A stretch of DNA of 64,000 nucleotides from IDS-8 sp040902105. GTDB taxonomy: Bacteria > Pseudomonadota > Gammaproteobacteria > Steroidobacterales > Woeseiaceae. A program made the position numbers and the translations under genes. Under the pieces are notes generated by a model that did not search any database, was not told the origin of the DNA, and saw only the letters and a program-made list of their open reading frames with translations. The stretch lies in contig JBBDXW010000026.1 of assembly GCA_040902105.1 (NCBI GenBank), positions 62,001-126,000 of the forward strand, in the 5' to 3' direction. This document shows, one piece after another, positions 9,151 through 17,445 of the stretch. Within the stretch, counting starts at the first letter, position 1. Each line of letters starts with the position of its first letter.

Positions 9151-9922
9151 TCAGGCAGCACCCGCTGGCGGCTTCTCGGAGGGGTAGACATGCACCGCCC
9201 TCGCCAAAGGATTGACGCCTGACACCACGCAGACGATTTTTCCGCCACCGCCCGCCCCGCAAGTGCCGCCCCTGGCGGGGCGGAGCCAGCGCCTTCGGCA
9301 GCAATCCTTTGTCGCTCGTACAACAGGCGTATTGCCTCCGCGATCTCTTGCGCGGTCGAGTAACTGCCTGACCAGCGGCCACATTCACTTAGCACGCGTC
9401 CGGCCCCTATCCCGGATATGAAACTTGGAGTTATTGGCATGTCCACTGGCTCGTTGGAATGGTAGTTTCCGGCGATGACATCCGGACGAATTGATAGGCG
9501 CTTTTTGTCGGGATGCCCATAAACTGCCAGGACCCGGCACCATCTTCGTCCTCCACGAAACGAATGTTTGCAGCCAAGCGTTGCAGTGCACTTACCTTTA
9601 TAGCCGCCGCGTTGTTGGGCAGCCAAAAAAACAGCGGAAATCCCCAGCACCCTTGGCCGTGTAAGCCATGACCAGTGCCATGTTGGAACTCGCCGTATAT
9701 ACCCCGTCCAAAAGCAAGCCACGGGGTGCATTCAAAATCGCGTTTGCTGCAGAACGCAACTTAAAACGCACCGATTAGCTGAAAGATCTCCAACTTGAGG
9801 TAGATCGTTGCTTCGATTTCGTCTGCGTCAAATCGTATGAGAGGGTTCGAACGGCGATTGGCCTTAGACGCTGCGCAGCAGCAAGGAGCTCGCGAACGAC
9901 AGTGGGTTTTGAGCGAGATCAT
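9151..9922 (-). pseudogene. decayed PLP threonine/serine dehydratase-like gene
   Basis: No single frame is open, but joining frames on the minus strand gives the fold-type II PLP lyase in correct order: an N-terminal RELLAAAQRLRPIAVRT; RFDADEIEATIYLKLE; the PLP-lysine segment AFKLRSAANAIL (after a frame change at about 9768); GVYTASSNMALVMAYTAKG; LPNNAAAIKVSALQRL; PSFISGIGAGRVL; MWPLVRQLLD; EIAEAIRLLYERQRIAAEGAG; and GGGKIVCVVSGVNP near the C-terminus. At least four or five frameshifts and small deletions separate the blocks. The intact family deaminates threonine or serine. The start near 9922 (ATG) is approximate. The gene is inactive as read. Confidence 0.75.
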
Positions 9923-10025
9923 TTCAACCGACTGACCACGGCTGTATCTCTGCGCTTATATTGTTCCGAGTGCGACTACTAGATTGGCACCTAATCCTCA
10001 TTCCTTGAAAACGGTTATCGTTTAC

Positions 10026-11027
10026 TTACCGTCGCGGCAGTTCCGTCACTCCTCCCTCATAACGACCAGATACCTGACCGTTCGATACGACAATTAACGT
10101 GGGAAACCGTCGCACGCCGAACAGCTGGAAAGTCTCATTGGATTTATCAAGGGCAAGCGGATAGCTTTTGCCGACTCTATTTTGATAATTAACGATGTCC
10201 TGTTGGCTTGTCCACATCCGGGATGCTATTCCAATCACGTTTGGTCGATGTTTTGGTTTTGAATAAGCAGTGGCAAGGGTTTCGTGCGTTTCGCGGCATT
10301 CCTTGGCCGTCGTTTCGTCATCCCCGTCACCTCCAAGATACGATTCACACCAGACCGTAAAGAAGAAAAGATAAACTGGCTCCTCGTTCTTTTCTTCGCT
10401 GTCCACTGTGAAGTGATCGCCGGACAGCGTCTCAATTGAGAAAGCGGGCGCTTTGTCTCCGGGTTGAGGAGCCGTCCCATCAGGCTTCTGCACAATTGGA
10501 AACTTGACCTGTCGCTGCGGTGGCTTGTTGGAAGCGCCCCGCGCAATAACATTCAGCTTTCTGTCCACAATATCGTTAGCTACGTGGCCTAGGTGAACAA
10601 CAACGCCTTGGCTGTCAATTAGTATATGGTAGGGAGTCGCCGTCAGATTGAAGGCCTGACCGATTGCGCCTGTCGCGTCAATAACGCTTGGCATGGTCAG
10701 GCCGTATTGCTCGTTGAAAGCCAAAACATCTGGGACGGTATCGTTAAATCCTGCGTTCACGGCAAATACCGCGACGTCGTCGTGGTACTTTTCATATGAA
10801 GCTTGAAAGTGGGGCATTTCGTCTCGACAGGTACTGCACCATGTGGCCCATACTTTTAGGTAAATTGGTTTTTTACCAAGCCATTCGCTCAGTGAACCGA
10901 CACTTCCATCGATAAATTCGAGCGCCATATCAGGGGCTGGCTTGCCTACATTGACATCAGCGTAAATGCCATGTGCAGTAAATCCGAGAATCGCCGCGAT
11001 TAGCAAACGTATCTTCACGCCCTTCAT
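10026..11027 (-). CDS. exported protein with two thioredoxin-like (TlpA/ResA) domains
   Basis: Starting at ATG 11027 gives 333 residues with a clean signal peptide (MKGVKIRLLIAAILGF, ending about residue 22). The reading frame continues upstream to 11174, but that extension lacks signal character. Domain 1 (about 25-160) is a redoxin with an intact Cys64-x-x-Cys67 (WCSTC). Domain 2 (about 185-330) has WCESY at Cys227 with no second cysteine and an insertion, so it is probably not a normal disulfide reductase. It presumably acts on periplasmic thiols. It stands alone, upstream of a decayed dehydratase, with no cytochrome-maturation genes nearby. The tandem arrangement with one degenerate site is unusual. 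Confidence 0.85.
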   Translation of the reverse strand: MKGVKIRLLIAAILGFTAHGIYADVNVGKPAPDMALEFIDGSVGSLSEWLGKKPIYLKVWATWCSTCRDEMPHFQASYEKYHDDVAVFAVNAGFNDTVPDVLAFNEQYGLTMPSVIDATGAIGQAFNLTATPYHILIDSQGVVVHLGHVANDIVDRKLNVIARGASNKPPQRQVKFPIVQKPDGTAPQPGDKAPAFSIETLSGDHFTVDSEEKNEEPVYLFFFTVWCESYLGGDGDDETTAKECRETHETLATAYSKPKHRPNVIGIASRMWTSQQDIVNYQNRVGKSYPLALDKSNETFQLFGVRRFPTLIVVSNGQVSGRYEGGVTELPRR

Positions 11028-11460
11028 AATAGTCCTCTGCATCGAAGATCGACTTGGCTCGCCATCCTCGCGCGATACCGCAGTTTGGACGAAATAACGT
11101 CTGCCATTCCGTTGAGGCTGATTGGCATCGACAAAGAGTTTGACAAGTCCAACTTCGTTGGTCAATCCATCCAACTACTTTTGCTTACGAGAACGCAAAA
11201 AATGATTCGCACACTCAGTGAATGTCACGTGATCACCGGCGAATGAGCCAGCCAAACTCTAGCACGGTACCCAATCGTTTCACGATCTTGCCTTTCCCGG
11301 GCGGTACCTCGGAGACCGGCAAGACGGAATTCGGTGTGGGGCCTCTCCTGACTGTTCCGACAATCGCCTGATATCAACCTCGCCCAGGGTGCCATACGGG
11401 CCTTGGAATGCTTGCCTTTTCACATATGCGGTCCATACTCTTTCCACAACAGGCTGCGAG
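11028..11460. other. intergenic region between divergent genes
   Basis: This stretch separates the divergent thioredoxin-domain gene and the FixJ-like regulator and should hold both promoters. An imperfect dyad lies at 11140-11165 (TTGAC/GTCAA outer arms, CCAAC/GTTGG inner arms around a TTC centre), which could be an operator or simple hairpin. No convincing coding sequence was seen. Composition shifts from A/T-richer to G/C-richer at about 11.2-11.4 kb. Confidence 0.4.
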
Positions 11461-12171
11461 ATGAATGTTTTCCCACACACCGTTCACATCGTTGACGACG
11501 ACGATGCCGTGCGCATATCCCTGCTGCGATCTCTCGTAGCTGCAGGGTATAGTGCATGCGGTTATTCGTCGGCGACAGCCTTCCTGCAGGCTGCCGAATG
11601 CGATTCCAGCGGCTGCATCATCCTCGACGTGCGGATGCCCGGACTCGATGGCCTCGAGTTGCAGGATGTACTGGCGCGTCGTGGCATCATGCTGCCGATC
11701 ATTTTTCTAACGGGTCACGGAGACATCGCGATGAGTGTCCGTGCCATCAAGGCGGGTGCCGAGGACTTCCTGACGAAACCCGTCGACCGCGACGCATTGC
11801 TTTCCGCAGTGCAACGAGCGATCGAACGGGAGCGCCGCAATCGCGATCAAAGCACGCGGGTGCGGGCGTTGAAAGCACAGTTCTCTTCCCTGACCCGGCG
11901 CGAGCAGCAGGTCTTCTGGCAAGTCGCGGCAGGGAAACTCAACAAGCAGGTCGGCACGGAACTCGGCATCGCCGAACGAACCGTAAAATTGTATCGCCAC
12001 AGTGCCATGGTAAAGTTGCAAGCGACATCGCTGGCTCAACTCGTGCGCATGGCCGACCTGTTGCGAAATCAGAGCAGCCGCGCCGGTAAGGCAATGGTTT
12101 CAGACAGCAGCAACTTTCAGGTCGACGGCTGCTCGCTTCGAGGCGAAGATTCGAGGCCGTCCGTCAACTGA
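11461..12171 (+). CDS. FixJ-family response regulator (receiver + LuxR-type HTH)
   Basis: From ATG 11461 the product is 236 residues. The receiver domain shows the acidic pair at Asp13/Asp14, the phospho-acceptor Asp56 in LDVRMPG, a Thr in FLTGHG and Lys in LTKPVD. The C-terminal GerE/LuxR helix-turn-helix (SLTRREQQVFWQVAAGKL to VKL) follows after a short linker. This is the FixJ/TtrR/NarL-like layout. The in-frame extension to 11389 was rejected because homology starts right after MNVFPHTVHIVDDD. The gene converges on and overlaps by 8 bases the histidine kinase gene, its likely phosphodonor. The signal is unknown. Confidence 0.92.
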   Translation: MNVFPHTVHIVDDDDAVRISLLRSLVAAGYSACGYSSATAFLQAAECDSSGCIILDVRMPGLDGLELQDVLARRGIMLPIIFLTGHGDIAMSVRAIKAGAEDFLTKPVDRDALLSAVQRAIERERRNRDQSTRVRALKAQFSSLTRREQQVFWQVAAGKLNKQVGTELGIAERTVKLYRHSAMVKLQATSLAQLVRMADLLRNQSSRAGKAMVSDSSNFQVDGCSLRGEDSRPSVN

Positions 12172-14365
12172 CAGGCAAAGTCAACTCGAAGACTGCCCCG
12201 CCGTCGGCGTGGTTTGCCGCCCGCAAGCTTCCGCCATGGGCAACGGCGATGGATCGGCAGATCGCCAGACCCAGCCCGAGCCCCTCCGGCTTGGTCGTGA
12301 AGAATGGCTCGAACACGCGTTTCAGCTGCTCCTCCGGAATTCCCGGACCGGTATCCTGGATATAAACACGGGCGACATCACTCTCGCCAGTGGTGCGGAG
12401 CACGAGCCGACGGCGCTCTGGATCCTGCTTTGCCATCGCCTGACAGGCATTCATGATCAAATTGAGCAGCACCTGCTGAAGTTGCACCGGATCGGCCCTT
12501 ACGGCAGGTACCCCTGAAGACAACTCCAGTATCGGCACGACTTTGCGGGCAATCAATGTGCTCTTTTCGAGATTCATTGTCTCGCGAACCAGTTGATTGA
12601 GGTTCAGCGAGTGCAGTTCGACTTTCTCCTTCTTCAGCAGTGCGCGCAGGCTTCGTATAACGTCCGCCGCGCGCCGGCTCTGCATGACGATGTCTCGCAG
12701 AATCTCCCGCACGATCGGCAGGTCGGGAGGGTCCGTGTCAACGATGAAACGTCCGGCTTCAGCATTGCTCAGTATGGCAGTCAACGGCTGATTGAGCTCG
12801 TGTGCCATTGCGCCTGTCAGCTCGCCAAGCACCGCCACCCTGTTCATGTGTGAAAGTTCATCCCGAAGTTCCCTGGACTGCAATTCAACACGTCTGTGCT
12901 CGGTGGTATCGAGCGTGATGCCGCTCATCCGCGCGGGATTTTCTGCAGTGGCGGAATGCGCCTTGCCTTTCATCATGAGCCACGACGTCACAGTACTGCC
13001 GGGATGCGTCAGCCGAAACTCCGCTTCGAATGGCCCTCCGTTTCGTACTGCTGCTTTAATGGCATCCGACAAGGCGGACCTGTCGTCGGGATGAACCAGA
13101 CCCATGAACTCCACAATTGTCGATGCTTCAATATGTCTCTGATTGCCCTGTTTTGCGGCTGACCAGGACATTCGATCGGCATCGTGATCCCAGTCGCACA
13201 TTTGCATCTGGGCGGCGTCGAGCGCCAGGGTCAGTCTGTCTTCGTTCGACCGTGCCGCTTCCGCGCTTCGCCTGGTTTCACGCAAGATGATTGCAATCGC
13301 CATCAGCGGCAATGCGACCACGAACAGGAACAGCTGCACGACCTTCGCGTGGGCGGCGTCGATGTTGTAGCCGAATGGGCCCCCTCCGTGAGATGCACTC
13401 CATATCGCGAGAAACGCGACCAACAGGATGGAAGCGCTGGTTCCCGCAGGACCGAACCGCACGGCGGCCCACAACAGCAGGGGAAAGGAAGCATATACAA
13501 GGACCGGCGTCGAAGACTCGCGAGCTTCCGCCACGTTAAAGGCCGTCACGCAAACGGCAAGCAGGCAGGAAACCAGTATCAGGGCTTCAACCATGCGCGC
13601 GACAGTCAGGCGACGCCAGAACGAATCCGCGATGGCCTCGTGCCAACTGACGATTGCAGCCGTCACCGTCAGTACGGCGATGACGTTCGAAAAAAAACGC
13701 ATCTGCCAGTTCTGCCAGTAGCCGGGTTGCCCCCATGCATTGAGTTCCACGAACGCGGCATCCACAAACGAGGAGACGAACGGGCCGAACAGCACCGCGC
13801 CGCCACAGAAAATGCCAAAGTGCCGAAATGACTCGAAATGGAATGGTGTTTCACTGAAGTGCCGTACCACGGCTGCACCAACGATCGCCTCAAATACGTT
13901 GCTTACGTACCAGCAAGTGACCATCGGCAAGGGCACTTCGCTATCCAGTTGTACGGCGAAATGCGCAGGCAATGCAGCGGCGATGAACAGAGGCCAGGTA
14001 CGGCGAGGCACCAGCAACAAGGCCGCAAGAAGCATCGCGTTCGGCGGCCAGAGGACCGAGACGGCATGCGGTTGAAAAGTGAGAGCGAAACCGAGTCTGG
14101 AGCCGAGGTAATAGCCGATAGACAGCAATACGGCACCGGCCAACACCCGCCAATCACGAAAGTCTGCGAACTGACCTGTGCCAGGCCGGTGGTTTCGCGT
14201 GACAGCAGTTGCTGCACTCTCGTACGGAGCGGATACCATAGGTCCTACGGCGTGTTGCCCATTATTTGCTGGAGCGACGGACACCGCTGCAGCCGAAACG
14301 AATGGTGACCGTTCAATAATTATGACACATTCGACGGACGGCCTGGCCTTCGCCTGGCGGCACAA
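12164..14365 (-). CDS. MASE1-PAS histidine kinase (FixL-like)
   Basis: Up to 733 residues. An N-terminal MASE1-type integral membrane sensor (about 75-365, eight or so helices, with FQPHAVSVLWPPNAML) is followed by a PAS domain (about 372-490), a HisKA dimerisation helix with phospho-His522 in GAMAHELNQPL, and an HATPase_c domain with N, G1 (DTGPGIP) and G2 (GLGLGLAI) boxes. It likely phosphorylates the convergent FixJ-like regulator. The first 42 residues are not membrane-like, so translation may start at Met43 (14239). Upstream, a truncated receiver domain lies only 8 bases away, suggesting a once larger phosphorelay locus. Confidence 0.92.
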   Translation of the reverse strand: MCRQAKARPSVECVIIIERSPFVSAAAVSVAPANNGQHAVGPMVSAPYESAATAVTRNHRPGTGQFADFRDWRVLAGAVLLSIGYYLGSRLGFALTFQPHAVSVLWPPNAMLLAALLLVPRRTWPLFIAAALPAHFAVQLDSEVPLPMVTCWYVSNVFEAIVGAAVVRHFSETPFHFESFRHFGIFCGGAVLFGPFVSSFVDAAFVELNAWGQPGYWQNWQMRFFSNVIAVLTVTAAIVSWHEAIADSFWRRLTVARMVEALILVSCLLAVCVTAFNVAEARESSTPVLVYASFPLLLWAAVRFGPAGTSASILLVAFLAIWSASHGGGPFGYNIDAAHAKVVQLFLFVVALPLMAIAIILRETRRSAEAARSNEDRLTLALDAAQMQMCDWDHDADRMSWSAAKQGNQRHIEASTIVEFMGLVHPDDRSALSDAIKAAVRNGGPFEAEFRLTHPGSTVTSWLMMKGKAHSATAENPARMSGITLDTTEHRRVELQSRELRDELSHMNRVAVLGELTGAMAHELNQPLTAILSNAEAGRFIVDTDPPDLPIVREILRDIVMQSRRAADVIRSLRALLKKEKVELHSLNLNQLVRETMNLEKSTLIARKVVPILELSSGVPAVRADPVQLQQVLLNLIMNACQAMAKQDPERRRLVLRTTGESDVARVYIQDTGPGIPEEQLKRVFEPFFTTKPEGLGLGLAICRSIAVAHGGSLRAANHADGGAVFELTLPVS

Positions 14366-14373
14366 CGCGCTTG

Positions 14374-14565
14374 TTACGCCCCGTCGTCAGAACGGCCATC
14401 CCGCTGCGCGAACGCGCCACTGCCGAGTGCATCGGCAATGGCTTCCATCAGCGTATGCGAGTCCATAGGCTTCAGAAGGTAGCCGACGGCGCCGTTCGAG
14501 ATGCAGGATTTTTTCAGCCCCGGTTCGTCGTGCGCCGTCATGACGACGACACGCAGCGAGCTGCC
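14374..14565 (-). pseudogene. C-terminal half of a response-regulator receiver domain
   Basis: On the minus strand these codons spell beta-4 to alpha-5 of a CheY-like receiver: LRVVVMTAHDEPGL, then NGAVGYLLKPMDSHTLMEAI, with the conserved Lys in LLKPM. The N-terminal half, including the phospho-acceptor aspartate, is absent: upstream sequence dissolves into repeats and non-homologous codons. The stop lies 8 bases before the histidine kinase start, so this was probably a single-domain or FixJ-type regulator co-transcribed with the kinase before truncation. The exact upstream break cannot be placed better than about 14565. Confidence 0.65.
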
Positions 14566-14986
14566 CCGGACCCGCAGCCTGCACGTTGTCGGAACCCGCC
14601 TCGCGGGCGACCCGCGCGCTTTCGCTAACCGCCGCTCAGGTCGCCCGCAATGGCGGCAGATAACTGCTCCTGCGTGATCTGCACTCCCGCCATCCATGGC
14701 GGTCGGGCTCCTACAGTGCCTCGCCACGCCCCCCGATCGACTTCGTCGACGATGGGCCTGGCCGGGTCGGCTTTGACGCCCGGTCCCTCTGCACAGAGTC
14801 CAGAAGCTGATTGGCACCGTCGATTTCACGAAGCTCAAGTCGGAACTGAAAGCGAAGAGTCTCGGATGCGCCACGGCAGTTACGTTACAGCGCTGAAATG
14901 GGTATAGTTTGTCGCGCAAAGCGCCCCGATTCCGCGGCATACCAAGAGGTACAAGAACGTTGTGCGATCAACACTTTGAAGACGAC
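14566..14986. other. non-coding remnant region with broken REP repeats
   Basis: Between the truncated receiver domain and the dienelactone hydrolase lies about 420 bases without a convincing gene. It holds two broken copies of the dispersed repeat seen elsewhere in the window: GTCGCCCGCAATGGCGG at 14640-14656, and GGTCGGGCTCCTACAG ending at 14716 preceded by an interrupted stem. The frames here have no recognisable protein similarity. The repeats lie close to the break point of the truncated regulator, consistent with a rearrangement involving them, though that is inference. Confidence 0.5.
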
Positions 14987-15835
14987 ATGAAAGAATACCT
15001 GCGCCGCGCGGCCCTGACGCGGCGACAGTTCGGCACACTGGCGGTCGGCGTTGGAATGGTGATGCTGTTGCCGCGTGCGGCGAATGCGCTCGACGTCACG
15101 GAGTCTGAAGTCGAAGTCACGACTCCAGATGGCGTCGCGGATTGCTACTTCGTGCACCCCTCGAGCGGCGCTCATGCGGGCGTCCTGATCTGGCCGGACA
15201 TACTTGGCTTGCGGCCGGCGTTCCGGCAGATGGGCAAGCGGCTTGCCGAATCCGGCTACTCGGTCCTGGTGGTGAATCCCTTCTACCGGCAGAAACGCGC
15301 GCCGGTCGTGCCCGATGGCGCGAGCTTTGCTGACGAAGCCACCCGCGACATCGTCATGCCATTGGCGCAGGCGTTGAACGCCACGACTCATGTCACGGAC
15401 GCGAAAGCTTTCGTAGCATTCCTCGACGGCCAGGCCCCGGTCGACAAGAACCGCATGATAGGCACCATGGGCTATTGCATGGGTGGTCCCATGACGATGC
15501 GCACCGCGGCGGCGGTGCCTGACCGAGTCGGCGCCGGCGCGTCGTTCCATGGCGGCGGACTCGTGACGGATCAAGCCGACAGTCCTCACCTGCTCGTACC
15601 CAAAATGGAAGCACAGTATCTGGTCGCGATCGCCGAGAACGACGACCAGCGCGAGCCCGAAGCGAAGAACGTGCTGCGAGACGCGTTCGCCAAGGCCGGG
15701 CTGTCCGCGGAGATCGAGGTGTATGCCGGCGCTGCGCACGGCTGGTGCCCGCCGGACTCCGCGGTTTACAACGAACCGCAGGCCGAACGGGCGTGGCGCC
15801 GTTTGCTGGTGCTATTCGAAAAGGCCCTGGCCTGA
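14987..15835 (+). CDS. Tat-exported dienelactone hydrolase family protein
   Basis: From ATG 14987 the product is 282 residues and starts with a twin-arginine signal (TRRQFGTLAVG, residues 11-21) followed by a hydrophobic core ending near Ala34. The alpha/beta-hydrolase domain has the cysteine nucleophile Cys164 in the GYCMGG elbow, an acidic residue at Asp219 or Asp220 and His251 in AAHGW: the Cys-Asp-His triad of dienelactone hydrolases. It hydrolyses lactones or esters, probably in the periplasm, which is unusual for a family that is mostly cytoplasmic. Codons before 14987 lack homology and were excluded. The 3' end overlaps the convergent abiEi gene by 24 bases. Confidence 0.88.
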   Translation: MKEYLRRAALTRRQFGTLAVGVGMVMLLPRAANALDVTESEVEVTTPDGVADCYFVHPSSGAHAGVLIWPDILGLRPAFRQMGKRLAESGYSVLVVNPFYRQKRAPVVPDGASFADEATRDIVMPLAQALNATTHVTDAKAFVAFLDGQAPVDKNRMIGTMGYCMGGPMTMRTAAAVPDRVGAGASFHGGGLVTDQADSPHLLVPKMEAQYLVAIAENDDQREPEAKNVLRDAFAKAGLSAEIEVYAGAAHGWCPPDSAVYNEPQAERAWRRLLVLFEKALA

Positions 15836-16474
15836 CGATATAGTCGGAGCCGGAGAAGTCTGGTTCAATGCCGCGGCCAGCCTGGCCCGCATCGCCACAG
15901 CGATCTGCGGGGACAAATCGAGCTTTTTTACGAGTGCCTGATAGCGACGCAAGTCGAATCGCGCTTCCGCCAGCTCGAGTTCAGGCAGTTTGCCGAAGCG
16001 CCGATGCTTGCGGGTGGAAATATAGAAGGTATCGAGAAGTGCCTTCTCCAGCGTCGCGATGCGGAACGGTTTTGCAGAATCGCTCCACTCAACGCCATAG
16101 GCAAACATGTGCGGTTTCAACTGCAGGAAATCGAACGTACCTATCGGTGTGCGAAGTTTGCGCGTGTGACCGGTCGTAGCAACCTGAATGCCAGCCGGTA
16201 TCTGTGAAACCGCTCCATGACTGTGCAGTGCGGTTAGAAACGATACATACCCTTGCTCGCTCCCGATCAGGACCGGAACGCAGGCCATCGCATTGAAATG
16301 CGGATGCGCGATGTTTGCCCACGCACCGCGCGTCAGTTGAATCAGCGAACGGTTGCGCTGACGAAGCCGGGTCAGGCGCTTGGATGCTGCGGCAATGGAA
16401 ATATCCGCCAGGCGGGCAAAATCGCGTGTCGTAAACACGACCAGTTCCGGCGAATTGAAAAGATCGACTTTCAC
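15812..16474 (-). CDS. abiEi: AbiEi-family antitoxin of a type IV toxin-antitoxin pair
   Basis: The 220-residue product begins with a winged-helix segment (FTTRDFARLADISIAAASKRLTRL cut short here, residues 14-37) and continues with an AbiEi-like C-terminal domain (LIQLTRGAWAN, YVSFLTALHSHGA, ATLEKALLDTFY). AbiEi proteins repress their own promoter and neutralise the AbiEii nucleotidyltransferase without direct binding. The start is a GTG whose bases overlap the TGA stop of the toxin gene (GTGA), implying translational coupling. In classical abiE operons the antitoxin gene comes first; here it is second. Phage defence or maintenance of a genomic island are the known roles of the family. Confidence 0.82.
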   Translation of the reverse strand: MKVDLFNSPELVVFTTRDFARLADISIAAASKRLTRLRQRNRSLIQLTRGAWANIAHPHFNAMACVPVLIGSEQGYVSFLTALHSHGAVSQIPAGIQVATTGHTRKLRTPIGTFDFLQLKPHMFAYGVEWSDSAKPFRIATLEKALLDTFYISTRKHRRFGKLPELELAEARFDLRRYQALVKKLDLSPQIAVAMRARLAAALNQTSPAPTISSGQGLFE

Positions 16475-17262
16475 GGTGCGCGCAACAGGCCCCGTACCTG
16501 ATTCACCATGGCGTCCCAGGCAGCGGGGTTTCCATACTCTCGGCGTTGCTGCTCCTCAAGGAACTCGACTACCTGGCCGGCGAAATCGTCAAAAGAGAGC
16601 ACATCCAGGTTTTGCAGAGCCGCTGAGCATTCTCGCCGCCCGACCGAATGTTGCAACTGAACGCCTCGCGTAAATCCACCGCGTTTCAGGATATCGAGAT
16701 CGAACACATCGCGCGCCTGTGTTACCGGACGCCCCGCCAACGCAAGCACCTTCTGAAGAACAGCAGCCTCGCCGGAATAATGCTGACAGCGAAAGCTCAG
16801 TCGGTTGTAGTGACGTGCGATCTCTGCATCGATCTGGTCCACAACCTTTTCTTCGTCGCCTGCCTCGGCGCGCCCGTCGCCGCTGAGCATGCGACGGGAG
16901 AATTCCACCTTGCTCGGCAGCCGCTCGCCGCCGGCGGTGACCAGTCGAACACGGAATCGTTGCGTCGTTTGCGTATGCTTGGCCCTGGCGGGATCGTTGA
17001 CCTCGATATCTGCAATGCCATAGGTCCGCAGCGTACGGCGAAATGCCGCATCATTCAGCAACTTGTAGCCGTTTTTCCTGAGGGTGGCCACGGCGCCCCC
17101 GAGCACGTCGAGATCCATGTCTTCGGAGTAGCGAGGGCTGTGGAAGAAGAAGCGAAGGTTGACACCACCCTTCAACACGAAAAGATTCGTGTCCGCCATT
17201 TTGAGCAGGCGCTCAAGAAAGCAAAAGTGGAAGACTTCGCGCAGCTGGAGTCCGGAAAACAT
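16471..17262 (-). CDS. abiEii: AbiEii/AbiGii-family nucleotidyltransferase toxin
   Basis: The 263-residue product carries the family's signature: FVLKGGVNLRFF (Gly32-Gly33) followed by a YSEDMDLD segment whose Asp48 and Asp50 fit the metal-binding DxD pair of the polymerase-beta nucleotidyltransferase fold. Later EKVVDQIDAEIARHYNR and ARDVFDLDIL match the C-terminal part. AbiEii-type enzymes add nucleotides to tRNA 3' ends and halt growth. It is the first gene of the pair and is followed by the antitoxin with a 4-base overlap. A consensus-like promoter is located so close upstream that the mRNA may be leaderless. Confidence 0.85.
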   Translation of the reverse strand: MFSGLQLREVFHFCFLERLLKMADTNLFVLKGGVNLRFFFHSPRYSEDMDLDVLGGAVATLRKNGYKLLNDAAFRRTLRTYGIADIEVNDPARAKHTQTTQRFRVRLVTAGGERLPSKVEFSRRMLSGDGRAEAGDEEKVVDQIDAEIARHYNRLSFRCQHYSGEAAVLQKVLALAGRPVTQARDVFDLDILKRGGFTRGVQLQHSVGRRECSAALQNLDVLSFDDFAGQVVEFLEEQQRREYGNPAAWDAMVNQVRGLLRAP

Positions 17263-17267
17263 CGCGC

Positions 17268-17310
17268 ATTATGAACTTGTATTGGCGTATTTGTCAATTC
17301 CAGTTCATAA
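17268..17310 (-). promoter_or_regulatory. abiE promoter with overlapping inverted-repeat operator
   Basis: On the minus strand a TTGACA -35 box (17297-17292) is separated by 17-18 bases from a TCATAA/CATAAT -10 box (17274-17268). Two perfect 9-base arms, TTATGAACT (17269-17277) and AGTTCATAA (17302-17310), bracket it: one covers the -10 box and the other lies just upstream of the -35. AbiEi proteins are known to bind inverted repeats in their promoter, so this is the expected autoregulatory operator. The -10 box ends only 5 bases before the toxin ATG at 17262, predicting transcription start at or next to the start codon. Confidence 0.7.
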
Positions 17311-17445
17311 CTAAGGTAGCCTTACGACCCGCGTCGGCGGTGTCAGCCGCGCTGACGGGATAAATTTCTCGTCCGCGGAGGTAATGAGCTGCCGATTCCT
17401 TGCGCGGCGGCAGGTCATGACCCCGTCCATGGCCACACGACGCCG

